Source: a virus. Taken from it: a stretch of DNA of 45,939 bases. Shown here one piece after another: positions 29,534 through 39,900 of the stretch. The DNA is taken from IMG/VR virus record IMGVR_UViG_3300025666_000631, positions 1 to 45,939 of that record. One strand, given 5' to 3'. The position numbers and the translations under genes were made by a program. How positions within the stretch are numbered: the stretch's first letter is position 1; every line of letters begins with the position of its first letter. The notes under the pieces are model-generated. The model saw only the letters and a list, made by a program, of their open reading frames with translations. It was not told where the DNA came from and searched no databases.

Positions 29534-30155
29534 AGTCTAGCTTTTTTAGCAAGCTCTCAACCCTGTCGCTTAAAACATTAATCTGCTCTTGTTGTTCTTT
29601 TATTGCGCCAACAAGCAAAGAGGTTAATTTTTCATATTTAATAGCTTTATACCCGCTACTTCTTGTGGTGACGATCTCGGGAGCAATAAGCTCTACCTGT
29701 TGCGCGATCAAGCCTATGTCGTGACCCTTATGGGTGGACTGTTTATTATTCCAGTCAAACTCTACAGCGTCAAGGGATAGTATTTTGGACAAAGGGTTTT
29801 TTATATTTTTTATATTATCCTTTAGATTTTCGTCTGATGAATGATAAGCCACTACATCACCAATAGAAAATAATCCATTTAGGCAGCCTATATAAAAAGC
29901 GCTATCGACATCAGCTTCAATAAAATCCCCTATTATATGGGTGTTGTATTTTTCATCTATCGTGTTATTGGATCCTGCCAAGATCGAACATCTTCTTGAA
30001 TTTATTATCTCGTTGCTTTCTCCAGAAAATATAGCGCAAGCAGAATCAAATCCGCCACCAAACAAAGTAGTGTCTTGTGGGGAAGCTACATAATTAACGG
30101 AAGCGGATGCACTTGATGAAGGAGCTGATGGAGGGGAAGAATTTGGAATTGGCAT
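29523..30155 (-). CDS. Fibre tip protein with S74 self-cleaving chaperone domain
   Basis: 210 residues. Residues 1-~25 are Ser/Pro/Ala-rich; ~30-80 are short beta-helix-like repeats ('FGGGFDSACAIFSGESNEII', 'ILAGSNNTI'). Residues ~105-210 are a complete intramolecular chaperone: Ser107-Asp108 (cleavage bond) and Lys112, five residues later as in endosialidase chaperones, in 'SSDENLKDNIK'; 'GLIAQQVELIAPEIV'; 'AIKYEKLTSLLVGAIKEQQE' and a coiled-coil end. It lies four bases downstream of the 2249-residue fibre gene, which ends with the same kind of beta-helix repeats, so it probably assists trimerisation of that fibre in trans or as a released chaperone (inference). Confidence 0.85.
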   Translation of the reverse strand: MPIPNSSPPSAPSSSASASVNYVASPQDTTLFGGGFDSACAIFSGESNEIINSRRCSILAGSNNTIDEKYNTHIIGDFIEADVDSAFYIGCLNGLFSIGDVVAYHSSDENLKDNIKNIKNPLSKILSLDAVEFDWNNKQSTHKGHDIGLIAQQVELIAPEIVTTRSSGYKAIKYEKLTSLLVGAIKEQQEQINVLSDRVESLLKKLDSMS

Positions 30156-30159
30156 GATA

Positions 30160-33100
30160 TTAAGGGATATAACCTGTTGTTTGGGTGGTGCTTATGTAAT
30201 AAAATCCAGCGTCTGCAGAGGTGTTGTATATAAAAACCCAGCTAGAAACGCCTGAAAACCAAAGCCAGAAACCTTCACTTGTCGGACTTCTTATGGGATC
30301 AAAATAAGCCCATCCGCCTAGAGCATGGGCGGCCAAGGGAGCTATAAAGCCCCAAAAGGTAACTGGTTTAGATCCAAAATCAGGAAAATAAAGTAACCAA
30401 TAATCTTTCCCGCTGATATTTAAAAAATCTTCAGCATAAACCCAATGATTGCTATGAGCATTATTCCCCATAAACATTTGAGTAGGAGCTGCGAGTCTAT
30501 CGCAAAACCAAACATTATCCACATAATAACCTTCGCTCCAAGCGGTGGAAAGGCCCACGGGTGTACTGGCGGTAATTTCAGGATTTAAAGATCCTCCTCC
30601 GAGATGGTTTGTATTTAAAATATAAAAATCAGAACCAATAACAACCCTTCTTTGCTGACTCGACCAAACACTATTGATGTAAGTGCCGAAATCCCGTACA
30701 GGGGGATTATAGATAATTTTATTATTCCTTCCGGCAAAGACCCCTTGCTGAGAGCCCCCGTCAATTTTGTTTTTAGATCCAGCCCCAATAATGTTCGCCC
30801 CGTTATTATCTATATCTATATCAGGCATGGAATTATCGTAACCGGCTACTATTGCTGAAAAATTATCCCCAACGTTATTGTTGTAACCGTTGCCTACGAA
30901 AGAAAATCTTCCAGTGATATTATTAAGGCCTCCTCCAACTATTGATGAACCCAAACTATTTAGGTTTGAAGCTGTCTTGTGAATTTCGTTTTCGTAGCCC
31001 CCTCCTATAAACGTTGCTTGAGAATCGGTGGAGGTAGTTGCGGCGAACGATACGCTTTCCCGACTAGAATTGTTAACGAAAGATCCCTGAATTTCTATTT
31101 TTTTAGAAGCGGACCCGTACCTTATATAACTATAATCATCTGGATTACTTGTTGAGTGGTAATTGACCCCTGGACCGCCCACATCAAAATATACATCATT
31201 AGGGGGGGTTGCTGATTTATGAAGTTTAAAACCTGCGATGGAATAATCTTCGCTTGCAGAGAGAGATCCATCTGCATCGAAACCTCCAACAAAATCTGAA
31301 CTCTGAATTAATCCTCCCGCTCCATTGGTTGCTGGATTATCATCGTCGCTACTTCCCATAGTCAAGCTATGAGTTATGACCGCATTGTCCGCAAGCAGTA
31401 AATTAGTTGCCACGCTTTGAAATTCGGCTCCGAATTTCTTCCAATAATCGTCTGTTTGAGCATGCGTTCCTGGAGCTACAACCAAGCTCGACGGACCGCT
31501 ATTTTTCATAGCTATATAATGATGCCCATTTCCTCCTGCTGGAGATGAGGGATTATCGTAATAGACTAGATCTCCTCTCAATTCCTCTGCCGTGTCGGAC
31601 CCTTGAATTCCATCCTCCATGCCGATGTAATTCTTTGTGGAATCCCACACGCCTCTATAAACAGGTGTTTTTCCTGTTGGTCCAGGAGCTCCATTGGCAA
31701 GCACACTTACTGTTGTTGAATGTTCGGTGCTTGTGCCTATACCAGAAGCGTATATAATAACAGATTGAAAGTCAATAATATCATCATTTCCGTGAATGAT
31801 TTTATCAAAACCTGCGGTGTTGGTTTCTTTATTTCCAACTTTAAACGTAGCAGTTGCAACTTGAGTGTCTGAATTAAAATAAGTATTGTTTGGCTGATAC
31901 TCAAAGCCATGAGTATTATAACCATTTGAATAGTCAGTATAATTAAAAACATTAGTTCCATCAGGAAGTTCCATTTTGAATCTAACATCGTTTTCGGTAA
32001 TATCGCTATTATTAAATCTTACAGTAATGTTTGAAGTTTGATTTAGCTCGGGTTTAAAAATGCCATCTGCAGTCTCTTCGTAATTAAAAACCGAGGGTTC
32101 TGCATTCATTGACATTACGGTCAACTCGGAGCCGTCCTTTTGTCTTATATTTCCGTGAATAGTTAATTCGTCCTCTTCAAAAAACAACTTACCCCTTTCT
32201 GTTTTAAAAATAAAAGAACCGTTTCCACTGATCGCGAAACCCGCTCCAGGAGCGTCCACACAATCATACCCCCGAGTACCGGAATTATTTAACAATCCAA
32301 AACCAGCGCTTCTGATTTGTCCGCTGTTAGCGTCTCCACCCACCTGAATATCTTGAGATTGTATTACAGAAGATCTTATTTTATCAGCCGTTAAATTATG
32401 TATTTTTGCATTAGTTATTGCGGCTTCTTCTATATGAGCGGTACCTATTGTTGCGTTCGCAAAAGCGTGCCACATTGGGGTTGGTATGCCCCCCGCGTTT
32501 CTTGCAATAATAAAATCATTATCATCAAGCAGGCTTGGTTTTTCCGAATCCATGTCTGGCCCTGCGTAAGCAGACGGGTCGCTTGTTTCTCCTTCTCCAG
32601 CTGGGTGGTAATCAGAAACCCTATACTGCCCAGAGAATTGAATACTGCGAAGAGGATTCGTGATGGCAGAACTTACTGCAACCTCTTCCAGAATTTCTAT
32701 ACCATCTCCATTTAAAGGGGGTTGAGAAAATGATCTGTCTAGGGTTATTGTTGCGTAATTAGAAAATCTTTGATAATTAGATATTTTTCTTTCTTGAGTG
32801 TCTAGCAGCCCATTCTTAAAGCGTATATAATGATTATTGTATTGGTTGTTTGTTCCTAAATCATAATCCGTTTCTTTGATAGAAAATTGATTACTGGTTA
32901 TATTTTGTGCCCCATCTATCTCCGCATCAATCAATCGGACAACCTTATCTCCAGGAGCAGCAAGCCCCAACATCGAGTACTGTTCTGCCGTTAAGGCGGA
33001 CATATCACCGCTCTTCCAATAAATATATTTAGCTGTACTTAATCCCTGACTAGTTTTCAGATCGTGAGTGTCGCTACCCCCAATAACATAACCAACTCCG

Positions 33101-36100
33101 TCATTATATACAAAATGTCGGTCCCACGAAACTTCCCCTCCGTATGGCTGATTAGCTGTAAAAGGGTTGTTTGGAACTAAAGCTAGAGTGTTTGGAAATG
33201 TTTGGGTTATGTTTTGCTCAAAATCCGAAACATCTGTGGTTCTAGCCTGCCCCAAGGTCAAGTCCAAACCTATGATATCATTAGAGGATCCTAGGTTAGC
33301 GTCGCCAGTAAACGGACCTTTATTACCCGCGTGATCCACAGATCTAACCCAAAAATATCTTTTATCATTAGGCTCTCCTTGATGCGTTACTTGCACGCTT
33401 GGAGATATTGCTGAAATATTTAAAACGTTTGTTGCGTTGGTTATTCCCGAAGCTGGGTCATTAATCTCTGAGGGTATTGGACCGATACTGGTTAGGTCTC
33501 CAGTTATTCTTCTGTATCCGGATAAATTTCTTGTTTCGTCGAGAGTCGTATCCTCAGTTCCGAAATAAAGGTAGTTATCTTCCGACTCCCAAACTTCGTA
33601 ATGGCTTATATCGTTTGGAGAAGTGTTTATTATGTTATTTGCAGAATTAAATTCTGCATCAGGCATTTTCCAATTCAAGAAATAATTCCTAAAAGCCGTA
33701 TCTCCCTTAAAATCTTTAACAGGGCCAGGGATCGCATCTTCTGTTGTTGAGAAAACTGGCCCCATGTATCCATTTTCGTTCTGGTTATTGTACCCATGAG
33801 GATAAACCAAAACCCGCTCAAGACTTCCTTGATTATCTGTTACGTTAAATAAGTCGCCACTACCAAAAGAGTCAAAAGGAAGAAGCTTGTAATAATAACC
33901 GGTTATTTGATGTCCCAAACCCGGAATATTTGGTATCGGAGGCGAATCTGTAATTGATGTTATATTTTCCCCAAAAGTGGAGTCCCCAGGCCCCAATATT
34001 TCTGAAACAAAAGACCCTGCCCCAGAACCAGGAAAACCATTCGAATCTAGTATTGAAAAAACCGGATCACTAGATCTGTAGAGTTGAATCTTTGTTGTTT
34101 GTTCTCTTGAGCCATAAGCATAATTAAAATTAAAATGAACTTGGGTGACATTGCTCAAGGAGTCGACTTGAAAGCCTTGAGGTAATATACTAGGCTCTGG
34201 GTTATTACCAACGATCTTTCTTGAATTTAAAATTTGACCCAAAGGGCTTAAAATCGCCAACTCAAGGCCGACGCTTCTTTTTCCGCTTTCTGGAATCCCT
34301 TCGTGTTTAAAAATTCTATCGTCAAAGCCCGTGTTTAACTCCCAATAAGGAATCCACTGAGAGGCTTGGTATGAAGAGTTTATTTGTGAAGCGCTGTCAA
34401 CTACAGCTTCAAGAGGCGCTCCTGTCGGATTGTTAGCTAAACATTTATATATAGCTCCGTTAGAGAATACCTTATCTCCAACTTGGTGACTCGTAGAGAA
34501 GTCGCTCGATTGGTTATCGGTATTAGCCCAATAACTATTATTACTTAAGTTTGGAACCCTTGATCCTGCAGGGGTGTTTGGGCCGCTCGAATCGACCCCG
34601 CTCCATATATCATTAGCATATACAACAAAATCTGCGCTAGAAAAATCATCAAGCTGAGACCAATTACGAATCGGAAAATCATAATTTTCAGCGAGTAAAT
34701 AATATTTATTAGATGTCTCTGGGTTTTGAACTTGCCAATGGGTATACCCTGTCGAGGGAAGTATCTCTGAAGATTGTGGTACTGCAGCTATAGCTTTATA
34801 AATGTCTGCAGAAACGTTTGAAAAAGCTGAAGCGGTTTTCCAATGATTTATTCCTGTGCCTGGAGATATGTAATCAGAGCTTTCCTGCTGAATAATACAT
34901 GTGTATAAAGACCCCTCGTATAAAACGCTATCGCCAACATCGAAAAACTTTCCCCCCTTATAGATTTCCGTATTACCGTTTGGAGATATAATTAAATCGC
35001 CAATAGAATAGCTTTCAAGCTCATTATATAGTCCGATAACATCGCTTGCATCAGGCCCAATAATTTCGTTATTAACTGTTCCAAACACAGAGTAAACTCC
35101 GCTAGCATAAGAGAAACTATCAGAGTGATGAAGGCCGGTTCTGAATAAATAATTTATGCCAGGACTCCAAGGCGAGACAAGAGGGGTCATCAACTTATCG
35201 GAGCTTAAAGCCGTTTCGCTTGTAGCTCTGTATAATGAGTTTTCAAATATTACATGGTCACCATTATTATACTGACCAGAATAAGAAAAATCTTGATGCG
35301 CAGGAAAACCTCCTACTTTATAAATTGAATTATTTATTTCTCTTGTATATTCATAAGTTTCAAAAACTTTTGTGCCAGGAAGATCTTCGGATATACTTTC
35401 AACTCCATTTTCAGTAACAGAAGTTCTAGAATTTAAACCTTCAGTTATTCCAGTTAGAAATAAATTTGTATCACTATCATATAAAGATCCACTTATTCCA
35501 AGAATAGAAGGTTTATCAGTAGACCCAACTAAAAATTTATATTGATTTAAATCTACTAAATTATTATCCTGATCAGTTACATTCCAACGAAAAATTAAAT
35601 CATCATCTCTTTCTATAAAATTTAAATTATCTATTTTTACATCAGACTTAAAAGGATTCAGCGCACCTCCTGGATGTAAACCTGTTTCAGTTAGATTGGT
35701 TCTTACTCCTGTACCATAACCATCAATAGGCACAAAAGAATAATAATAATTATACCCCCATGTTTGATTAAATTCTTTATTATTTTCTGTTATATTTTCT
35801 TGAGTAAAAGAATGATCTATTACTGGCCCTATATTTGTCCAGTAGCTAGTGTCGCTTGTATTTACATCTGGAAAGCTGGAATATATGTAATTTTGTATAC
35901 ATTCAAATACAACTGAATTGTGAACGACTTTATCTCCGACTCTATAATTATTGTGCTTTTCCCAAATAGGGGCCCTGCTCAGGCTTTCGTAATGATCTAT
36001 GCTTTGTTGAAGGTTATAAGGATCGTATATTTCTTCGTCGCCAGGAATAGCGAGAGATGAGATTTGAGCTGCATAAAAATCGGTATCTTGAGAGGACCAA

Positions 36101-36909
36101 CTAAAAGACATTTTTGCCCCCCTTAAATTATAGCTTAATGAGTCAACTGTAGGTAAATAATTTATTCCAGTTAACACTCCAGTTGCTTGGCGACCAAACG
36201 CGTCGTTAGAGACAACCTCTAGCGCAAGAGTTCTGTCTAGATTTAATTCTGTTATTGTGTCATTTGACACTATAAAAGAAAAACCCGTATAAGCGTCCAT
36301 CATATCAGATACCGATGCGGTATTGAGAGTTGACTGAAGAGCTACCGAGCTATTCAATTGTGTATCAGAGATTACATCGCCATTTTCTGTGTTTCTTATT
36401 TGCAGAGAAAAGTCTCTTAAAAGCTTATCGCTGAGCAGTTCGTTGCCCAACGACCTTCCTTCCTTCGCGTGGCCTGGAGGGGGAGATAGTCTCCATTCTA
36501 TTTCGACATTTCTATTAATATACTCAGAATTAACTGCTAATAAATTACCGCTCTCAGAAGGTTCTATTTCGATAGTGCTTCCTATGTTTGAATCTTCTGG
36601 AAGATTTGAAACTTTGATTTCAGAAAAGGTAAAAGTATCATCAAATAACGGTGGGCTAATCGATATTTTTTCCTCAATAAATTCAGAACGAATGCCTACC
36701 TCGCTTACTGCAAATATTCTGATTGAAAATGTACCGTAATTACCATTCAGCGATATGGTCTTCTGCGCGGTTTCTCCTTCAAAATCTACAAGCTTACTCC
36801 CTTTCCCTAGGTTGTATTGAAATGAGTAATTGTCGGACGAGCCAATGACCTCGTAATTAGCCTTGAGATCGTTTACATCAAACTGAATTCCTATTGCGGT
36901 AGATAGCAT
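30160..36909 (-). CDS. Giant central tail fibre / host-specificity protein
   Basis: 2249 residues. Residues ~250-1250 alternate Fn3-like strands ('KSDVKIDNLNFIERDDDLIF', 'KDFKGDTAFRNYFLNWKMPD') with at least five CBM5/12-like sugar-binding modules (pattern Y-x-x-G-D-x-V-x-x-x-x-x-x-Y/F-x-C...Y-W) near 311-358, 533-581, 628-693, 740-796 and 796-855, and a sixth near 1746-1826. 'ATIGTAHIEEAAITNAKIHN' resembles lambda gpJ-type C-terminal repeats. Residues ~1950-2063 are YadA-like 'GGGYEN/GGGLNN' beta-helix repeats. The last ~100 residues are a Trp/Tyr-rich module. It follows the gpI-gpJ fusion by three bases, so it probably extends the hub as the main receptor-binding fibre. Confidence 0.82.
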   Translation of the reverse strand: MLSTAIGIQFDVNDLKANYEVIGSSDNYSFQYNLGKGSKLVDFEGETAQKTISLNGNYGTFSIRIFAVSEVGIRSEFIEEKISISPPLFDDTFTFSEIKVSNLPEDSNIGSTIEIEPSESGNLLAVNSEYINRNVEIEWRLSPPPGHAKEGRSLGNELLSDKLLRDFSLQIRNTENGDVISDTQLNSSVALQSTLNTASVSDMMDAYTGFSFIVSNDTITELNLDRTLALEVVSNDAFGRQATGVLTGINYLPTVDSLSYNLRGAKMSFSWSSQDTDFYAAQISSLAIPGDEEIYDPYNLQQSIDHYESLSRAPIWEKHNNYRVGDKVVHNSVVFECIQNYIYSSFPDVNTSDTSYWTNIGPVIDHSFTQENITENNKEFNQTWGYNYYYSFVPIDGYGTGVRTNLTETGLHPGGALNPFKSDVKIDNLNFIERDDDLIFRWNVTDQDNNLVDLNQYKFLVGSTDKPSILGISGSLYDSDTNLFLTGITEGLNSRTSVTENGVESISEDLPGTKVFETYEYTREINNSIYKVGGFPAHQDFSYSGQYNNGDHVIFENSLYRATSETALSSDKLMTPLVSPWSPGINYLFRTGLHHSDSFSYASGVYSVFGTVNNEIIGPDASDVIGLYNELESYSIGDLIISPNGNTEIYKGGKFFDVGDSVLYEGSLYTCIIQQESSDYISPGTGINHWKTASAFSNVSADIYKAIAAVPQSSEILPSTGYTHWQVQNPETSNKYYLLAENYDFPIRNWSQLDDFSSADFVVYANDIWSGVDSSGPNTPAGSRVPNLSNNSYWANTDNQSSDFSTSHQVGDKVFSNGAIYKCLANNPTGAPLEAVVDSASQINSSYQASQWIPYWELNTGFDDRIFKHEGIPESGKRSVGLELAILSPLGQILNSRKIVGNNPEPSILPQGFQVDSLSNVTQVHFNFNYAYGSREQTTKIQLYRSSDPVFSILDSNGFPGSGAGSFVSEILGPGDSTFGENITSITDSPPIPNIPGLGHQITGYYYKLLPFDSFGSGDLFNVTDNQGSLERVLVYPHGYNNQNENGYMGPVFSTTEDAIPGPVKDFKGDTAFRNYFLNWKMPDAEFNSANNIINTSPNDISHYEVWESEDNYLYFGTEDTTLDETRNLSGYRRITGDLTSIGPIPSEINDPASGITNATNVLNISAISPSVQVTHQGEPNDKRYFWVRSVDHAGNKGPFTGDANLGSSNDIIGLDLTLGQARTTDVSDFEQNITQTFPNTLALVPNNPFTANQPYGGEVSWDRHFVYNDGVGYVIGGSDTHDLKTSQGLSTAKYIYWKSGDMSALTAEQYSMLGLAAPGDKVVRLIDAEIDGAQNITSNQFSIKETDYDLGTNNQYNNHYIRFKNGLLDTQERKISNYQRFSNYATITLDRSFSQPPLNGDGIEILEEVAVSSAITNPLRSIQFSGQYRVSDYHPAGEGETSDPSAYAGPDMDSEKPSLLDDNDFIIARNAGGIPTPMWHAFANATIGTAHIEEAAITNAKIHNLTADKIRSSVIQSQDIQVGGDANSGQIRSAGFGLLNNSGTRGYDCVDAPGAGFAISGNGSFIFKTERGKLFFEEDELTIHGNIRQKDGSELTVMSMNAEPSVFNYEETADGIFKPELNQTSNITVRFNNSDITENDVRFKMELPDGTNVFNYTDYSNGYNTHGFEYQPNNTYFNSDTQVATATFKVGNKETNTAGFDKIIHGNDDIIDFQSVIIYASGIGTSTEHSTTVSVLANGAPGPTGKTPVYRGVWDSTKNYIGMEDGIQGSDTAEELRGDLVYYDNPSSPAGGNGHHYIAMKNSGPSSLVVAPGTHAQTDDYWKKFGAEFQSVATNLLLADNAVITHSLTMGSSDDDNPATNGAGGLIQSSDFVGGFDADGSLSASEDYSIAGFKLHKSATPPNDVYFDVGGPGVNYHSTSNPDDYSYIRYGSASKKIEIQGSFVNNSSRESVSFAATTSTDSQATFIGGGYENEIHKTASNLNSLGSSIVGGGLNNITGRFSFVGNGYNNNVGDNFSAIVAGYDNSMPDIDIDNNGANIIGAGSKNKIDGGSQQGVFAGRNNKIIYNPPVRDFGTYINSVWSSQQRRVVIGSDFYILNTNHLGGGSLNPEITASTPVGLSTAWSEGYYVDNVWFCDRLAAPTQMFMGNNAHSNHWVYAEDFLNISGKDYWLLYFPDFGSKPVTFWGFIAPLAAHALGGWAYFDPIRSPTSEGFWLWFSGVSSWVFIYNTSADAGFYYISTTQTTGYIP

Positions 36910-36912
36910 TTC

Positions 36913-39900
36913 TTATATCGTTAAATCGGTTAATATCAAAGTGTCAGGAGCTTCTGGAATTCTCATGTCCGCTTGAGGGGGTATAGGCATAACTGGTTGC
37001 CTGACGACAGTTTGCTTGTCGACTGCGTCAAATTTAGATTGATTATATTCAAGACCAACAACTTCATACTTGTTATGAGATTTTTCTTTTACACTCATTG
37101 TTCTAAAAAGTTGCCCCTGCAAGGATCTTTCAACCTCGGAAACAGGGGGAGGGATGAAATTGATTTTCCCAAAGGATGTTATGCTTGCAGAGCTCAGCCT
37201 AGAAACAATAGCGGAAGAATTTTCTAATTCAAATTGATAATCATTTATTTTTATTAACCGCCAAGGATTAACGGACGTCGTCCACCTTTTATCTACATTA
37301 TCGTACACATAAACAACATTTACATAATCATCAAAATCCCCAGAAGAATCTATTACATCTTCAACAAATACTTCTTGCCCATCCTGTATGACCTCTGTGT
37401 GAGTTTCGCTAAGGTTTATTCTTATGGATTCCTTTGCTTGCAGCGAAGAAGCTGCGCTTAAATAATCAAAAGAATTTATATCTACTTCCTTGTAATAGCC
37501 CGACCCGGTCAAAGTTTCTCTTCTTTGGTTAAGCGTTAAGCCCCCCAGATCCGAAGGAGAAGAATTTGTTAGGTTGGATCTTGGAGTGCCTACTATTTGA
37601 TTTATAATATTCGGATGCCTAATAAAATAACCCGAGACTCCAAAAGACTTTTGAACAATAATGTATTCAACATTGTTTAAAGTATAGCTATCTCCCACCG
37701 ACCTTGAAGCGTCAGAGTCGTAAACAAAAAACTCGCACACGCTATTTCTATCATCGTAATAAGGTATAACCCACCCACTTGCGGTACTGGATTCAGAATA
37801 TAATGAATAAAAAAACCAAAAGGTATCTTTAAGCGAATCGTTGGTCCATACCCAACCGTTAGAAGAGCTTCCCTTTGATGACGAGGTGTAAAACCAAAAA
37901 CCATCGTTTCCTGAAGACTTTCTTAACTGTCCAAGATATATCCAACCGAACTGCGTGACATACGCCCAATCATTGCCAAAAACGCGAACCCAACCAAGCC
38001 AGTCTGAGATCTTCCACCCTGGAAACTTCTTCGTGTCTTCGTTAGACTTTAACTCTAACTTATCTACGACCGCCTGTTCGAGCTCTTTGTCTGTTTTCGC
38101 AGCCATCACGCCCTTTGCGCTCCAAGATGAGCCGATCATTATTTTAGTCAAAGCCTCTTTTGTTTTTTCTTGATCCTCCGGGCATATATAATGCAAGCCT
38201 CCATCGTTTCCAAGAGAATCTAAACCTTGGCTTGAAACATTTACCTCATCCCCTCCTGCAGAATAGCTTATTTTGAAAGTGTGTTTTGTTGAATCTTTTA
38301 CATAATAAGCGGTGCTACCTCTTCTACTCATGCTAATCCCAGAAGGAAGAGATCCCTCTGTTGTAAATCTAACTCTATCTCCGTCGGCAAAGCCGTGATT
38401 AAATATTGAAAACGTATTGTCTGACAAAGACAGCTCAAAAGGAATTTTTAAAGAAAAGCCTCTCGCTATTACATTTTGTCCCTGGGGCCCTTTTTTTGTT
38501 ACCTCCGAGTTGTAACCAATAGAGCATTCAAATTTAATTACCTGAGGAACTAAAACAGACTCTATTTCGGCATCCTGATCAAGAGAGGAGCGCTCAAAAG
38601 GAGCTCTTAAGTTTATTTTCTCTTCCGTAGAATTAGCTAGACCAGTACATACTGTCAATTCGACCATAGATACGAACGGCTCATCAACCATATGCTTATC
38701 TAACAAAATATATGGGCTATATACATCAAAAGATTTTTTCAAAACTCTATCCTGACCAGACTGCTCAAATTCATATTGTTTTGTATAAAAATTTACATCC
38801 AAAACCCTTCCGCTCTTTGACTTACCCACCCTCATTTCATCAGAAACTTCGAAAATTGATCCGGGATATAAATATGAAGCCTCGACAGAAGTCTCAAAAG
38901 AAACAGTTTCTGTTTCTAGTTGGGTGGTAAACAGAACCCACTTGGCGAGTCTTCTTGCTTGACTGGAGGATGTTACCCCAAAACCAAGAGTCTCCTTTTC
39001 TTTGAACCCAAAAGTTCTAACTGCATTTTTATCTTCTTCTTGAGCGGTTGCAGGCTTAAAGCTATCATCTTTATTGTTATATCTAACGATAGAGCTTGTT
39101 ATTTTTTGATCCTTACTTACCCCAGAGTACGAAAAACCATCTTGACTTACGTTTGAATTATTAAATAATTGAATAGGATTCTTATATGAATCTTGAATCG
39201 CCATTATTTTTCCATTATAAAAAGTAATAATCCCCCTAAATACAGACGCCATATTGTTAATAAGCTGAAGAGCTTCCATTTCATCAGTTATATACAAGTT
39301 AGAAGTAAATCTTGGCTCGACTATAGCATGATTGATTTGAACCGCGCAACCACCAATCGTCTTGATAGAAGCTCCCTCTTGAAACGATGCACTCAAACCG
39401 CTTAAATCTGGACCCGAGACAATGACAGTGCCTCCCCCACTTTTATTTGGATTGCTTGATATAATGTCTCTCTGTTCTATTTTGATTTCGCCAGATAACT
39501 GAGTAGCTCTTGATCGCAATTGCTGTATGGCTTCGCTTTTATTTGTTCCCGTCAAAGCCGAGATATCCTGGTTTCTTGATGGAATAAAAAAAGCTATCTT
39601 TTTCCCTTTGAATTGGTTTCCCGTTCCAAAATCTTTGATAAAATTATCGGAGCTATATGATGCTTGGTCTATAGTTATGCTAAAAGAGTCTAGTTTGCTA
39701 TTCGGCTCAACCACCGAGTTAAAATTTATAGGAGAACCAGAAGAGGTTTCTATTTCGTAATCGGTTCTAACCAATTCGTCGCAGTATTTTGATATTCTAT
39801 ACAGCTGCCATCGATCGATATATTCTTCATATAGACCGTACTTCCCAACCCCATATCTAGCATTAGATAATAAATCATAAAAAACCCAAGCAGGATTATC

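Noticed and set aside
38920-39156. Plus-strand small ORFs opposite the hub gene
   Set aside because: They are shadows within a well-supported 1554-residue tail gene, with low-complexity translations.
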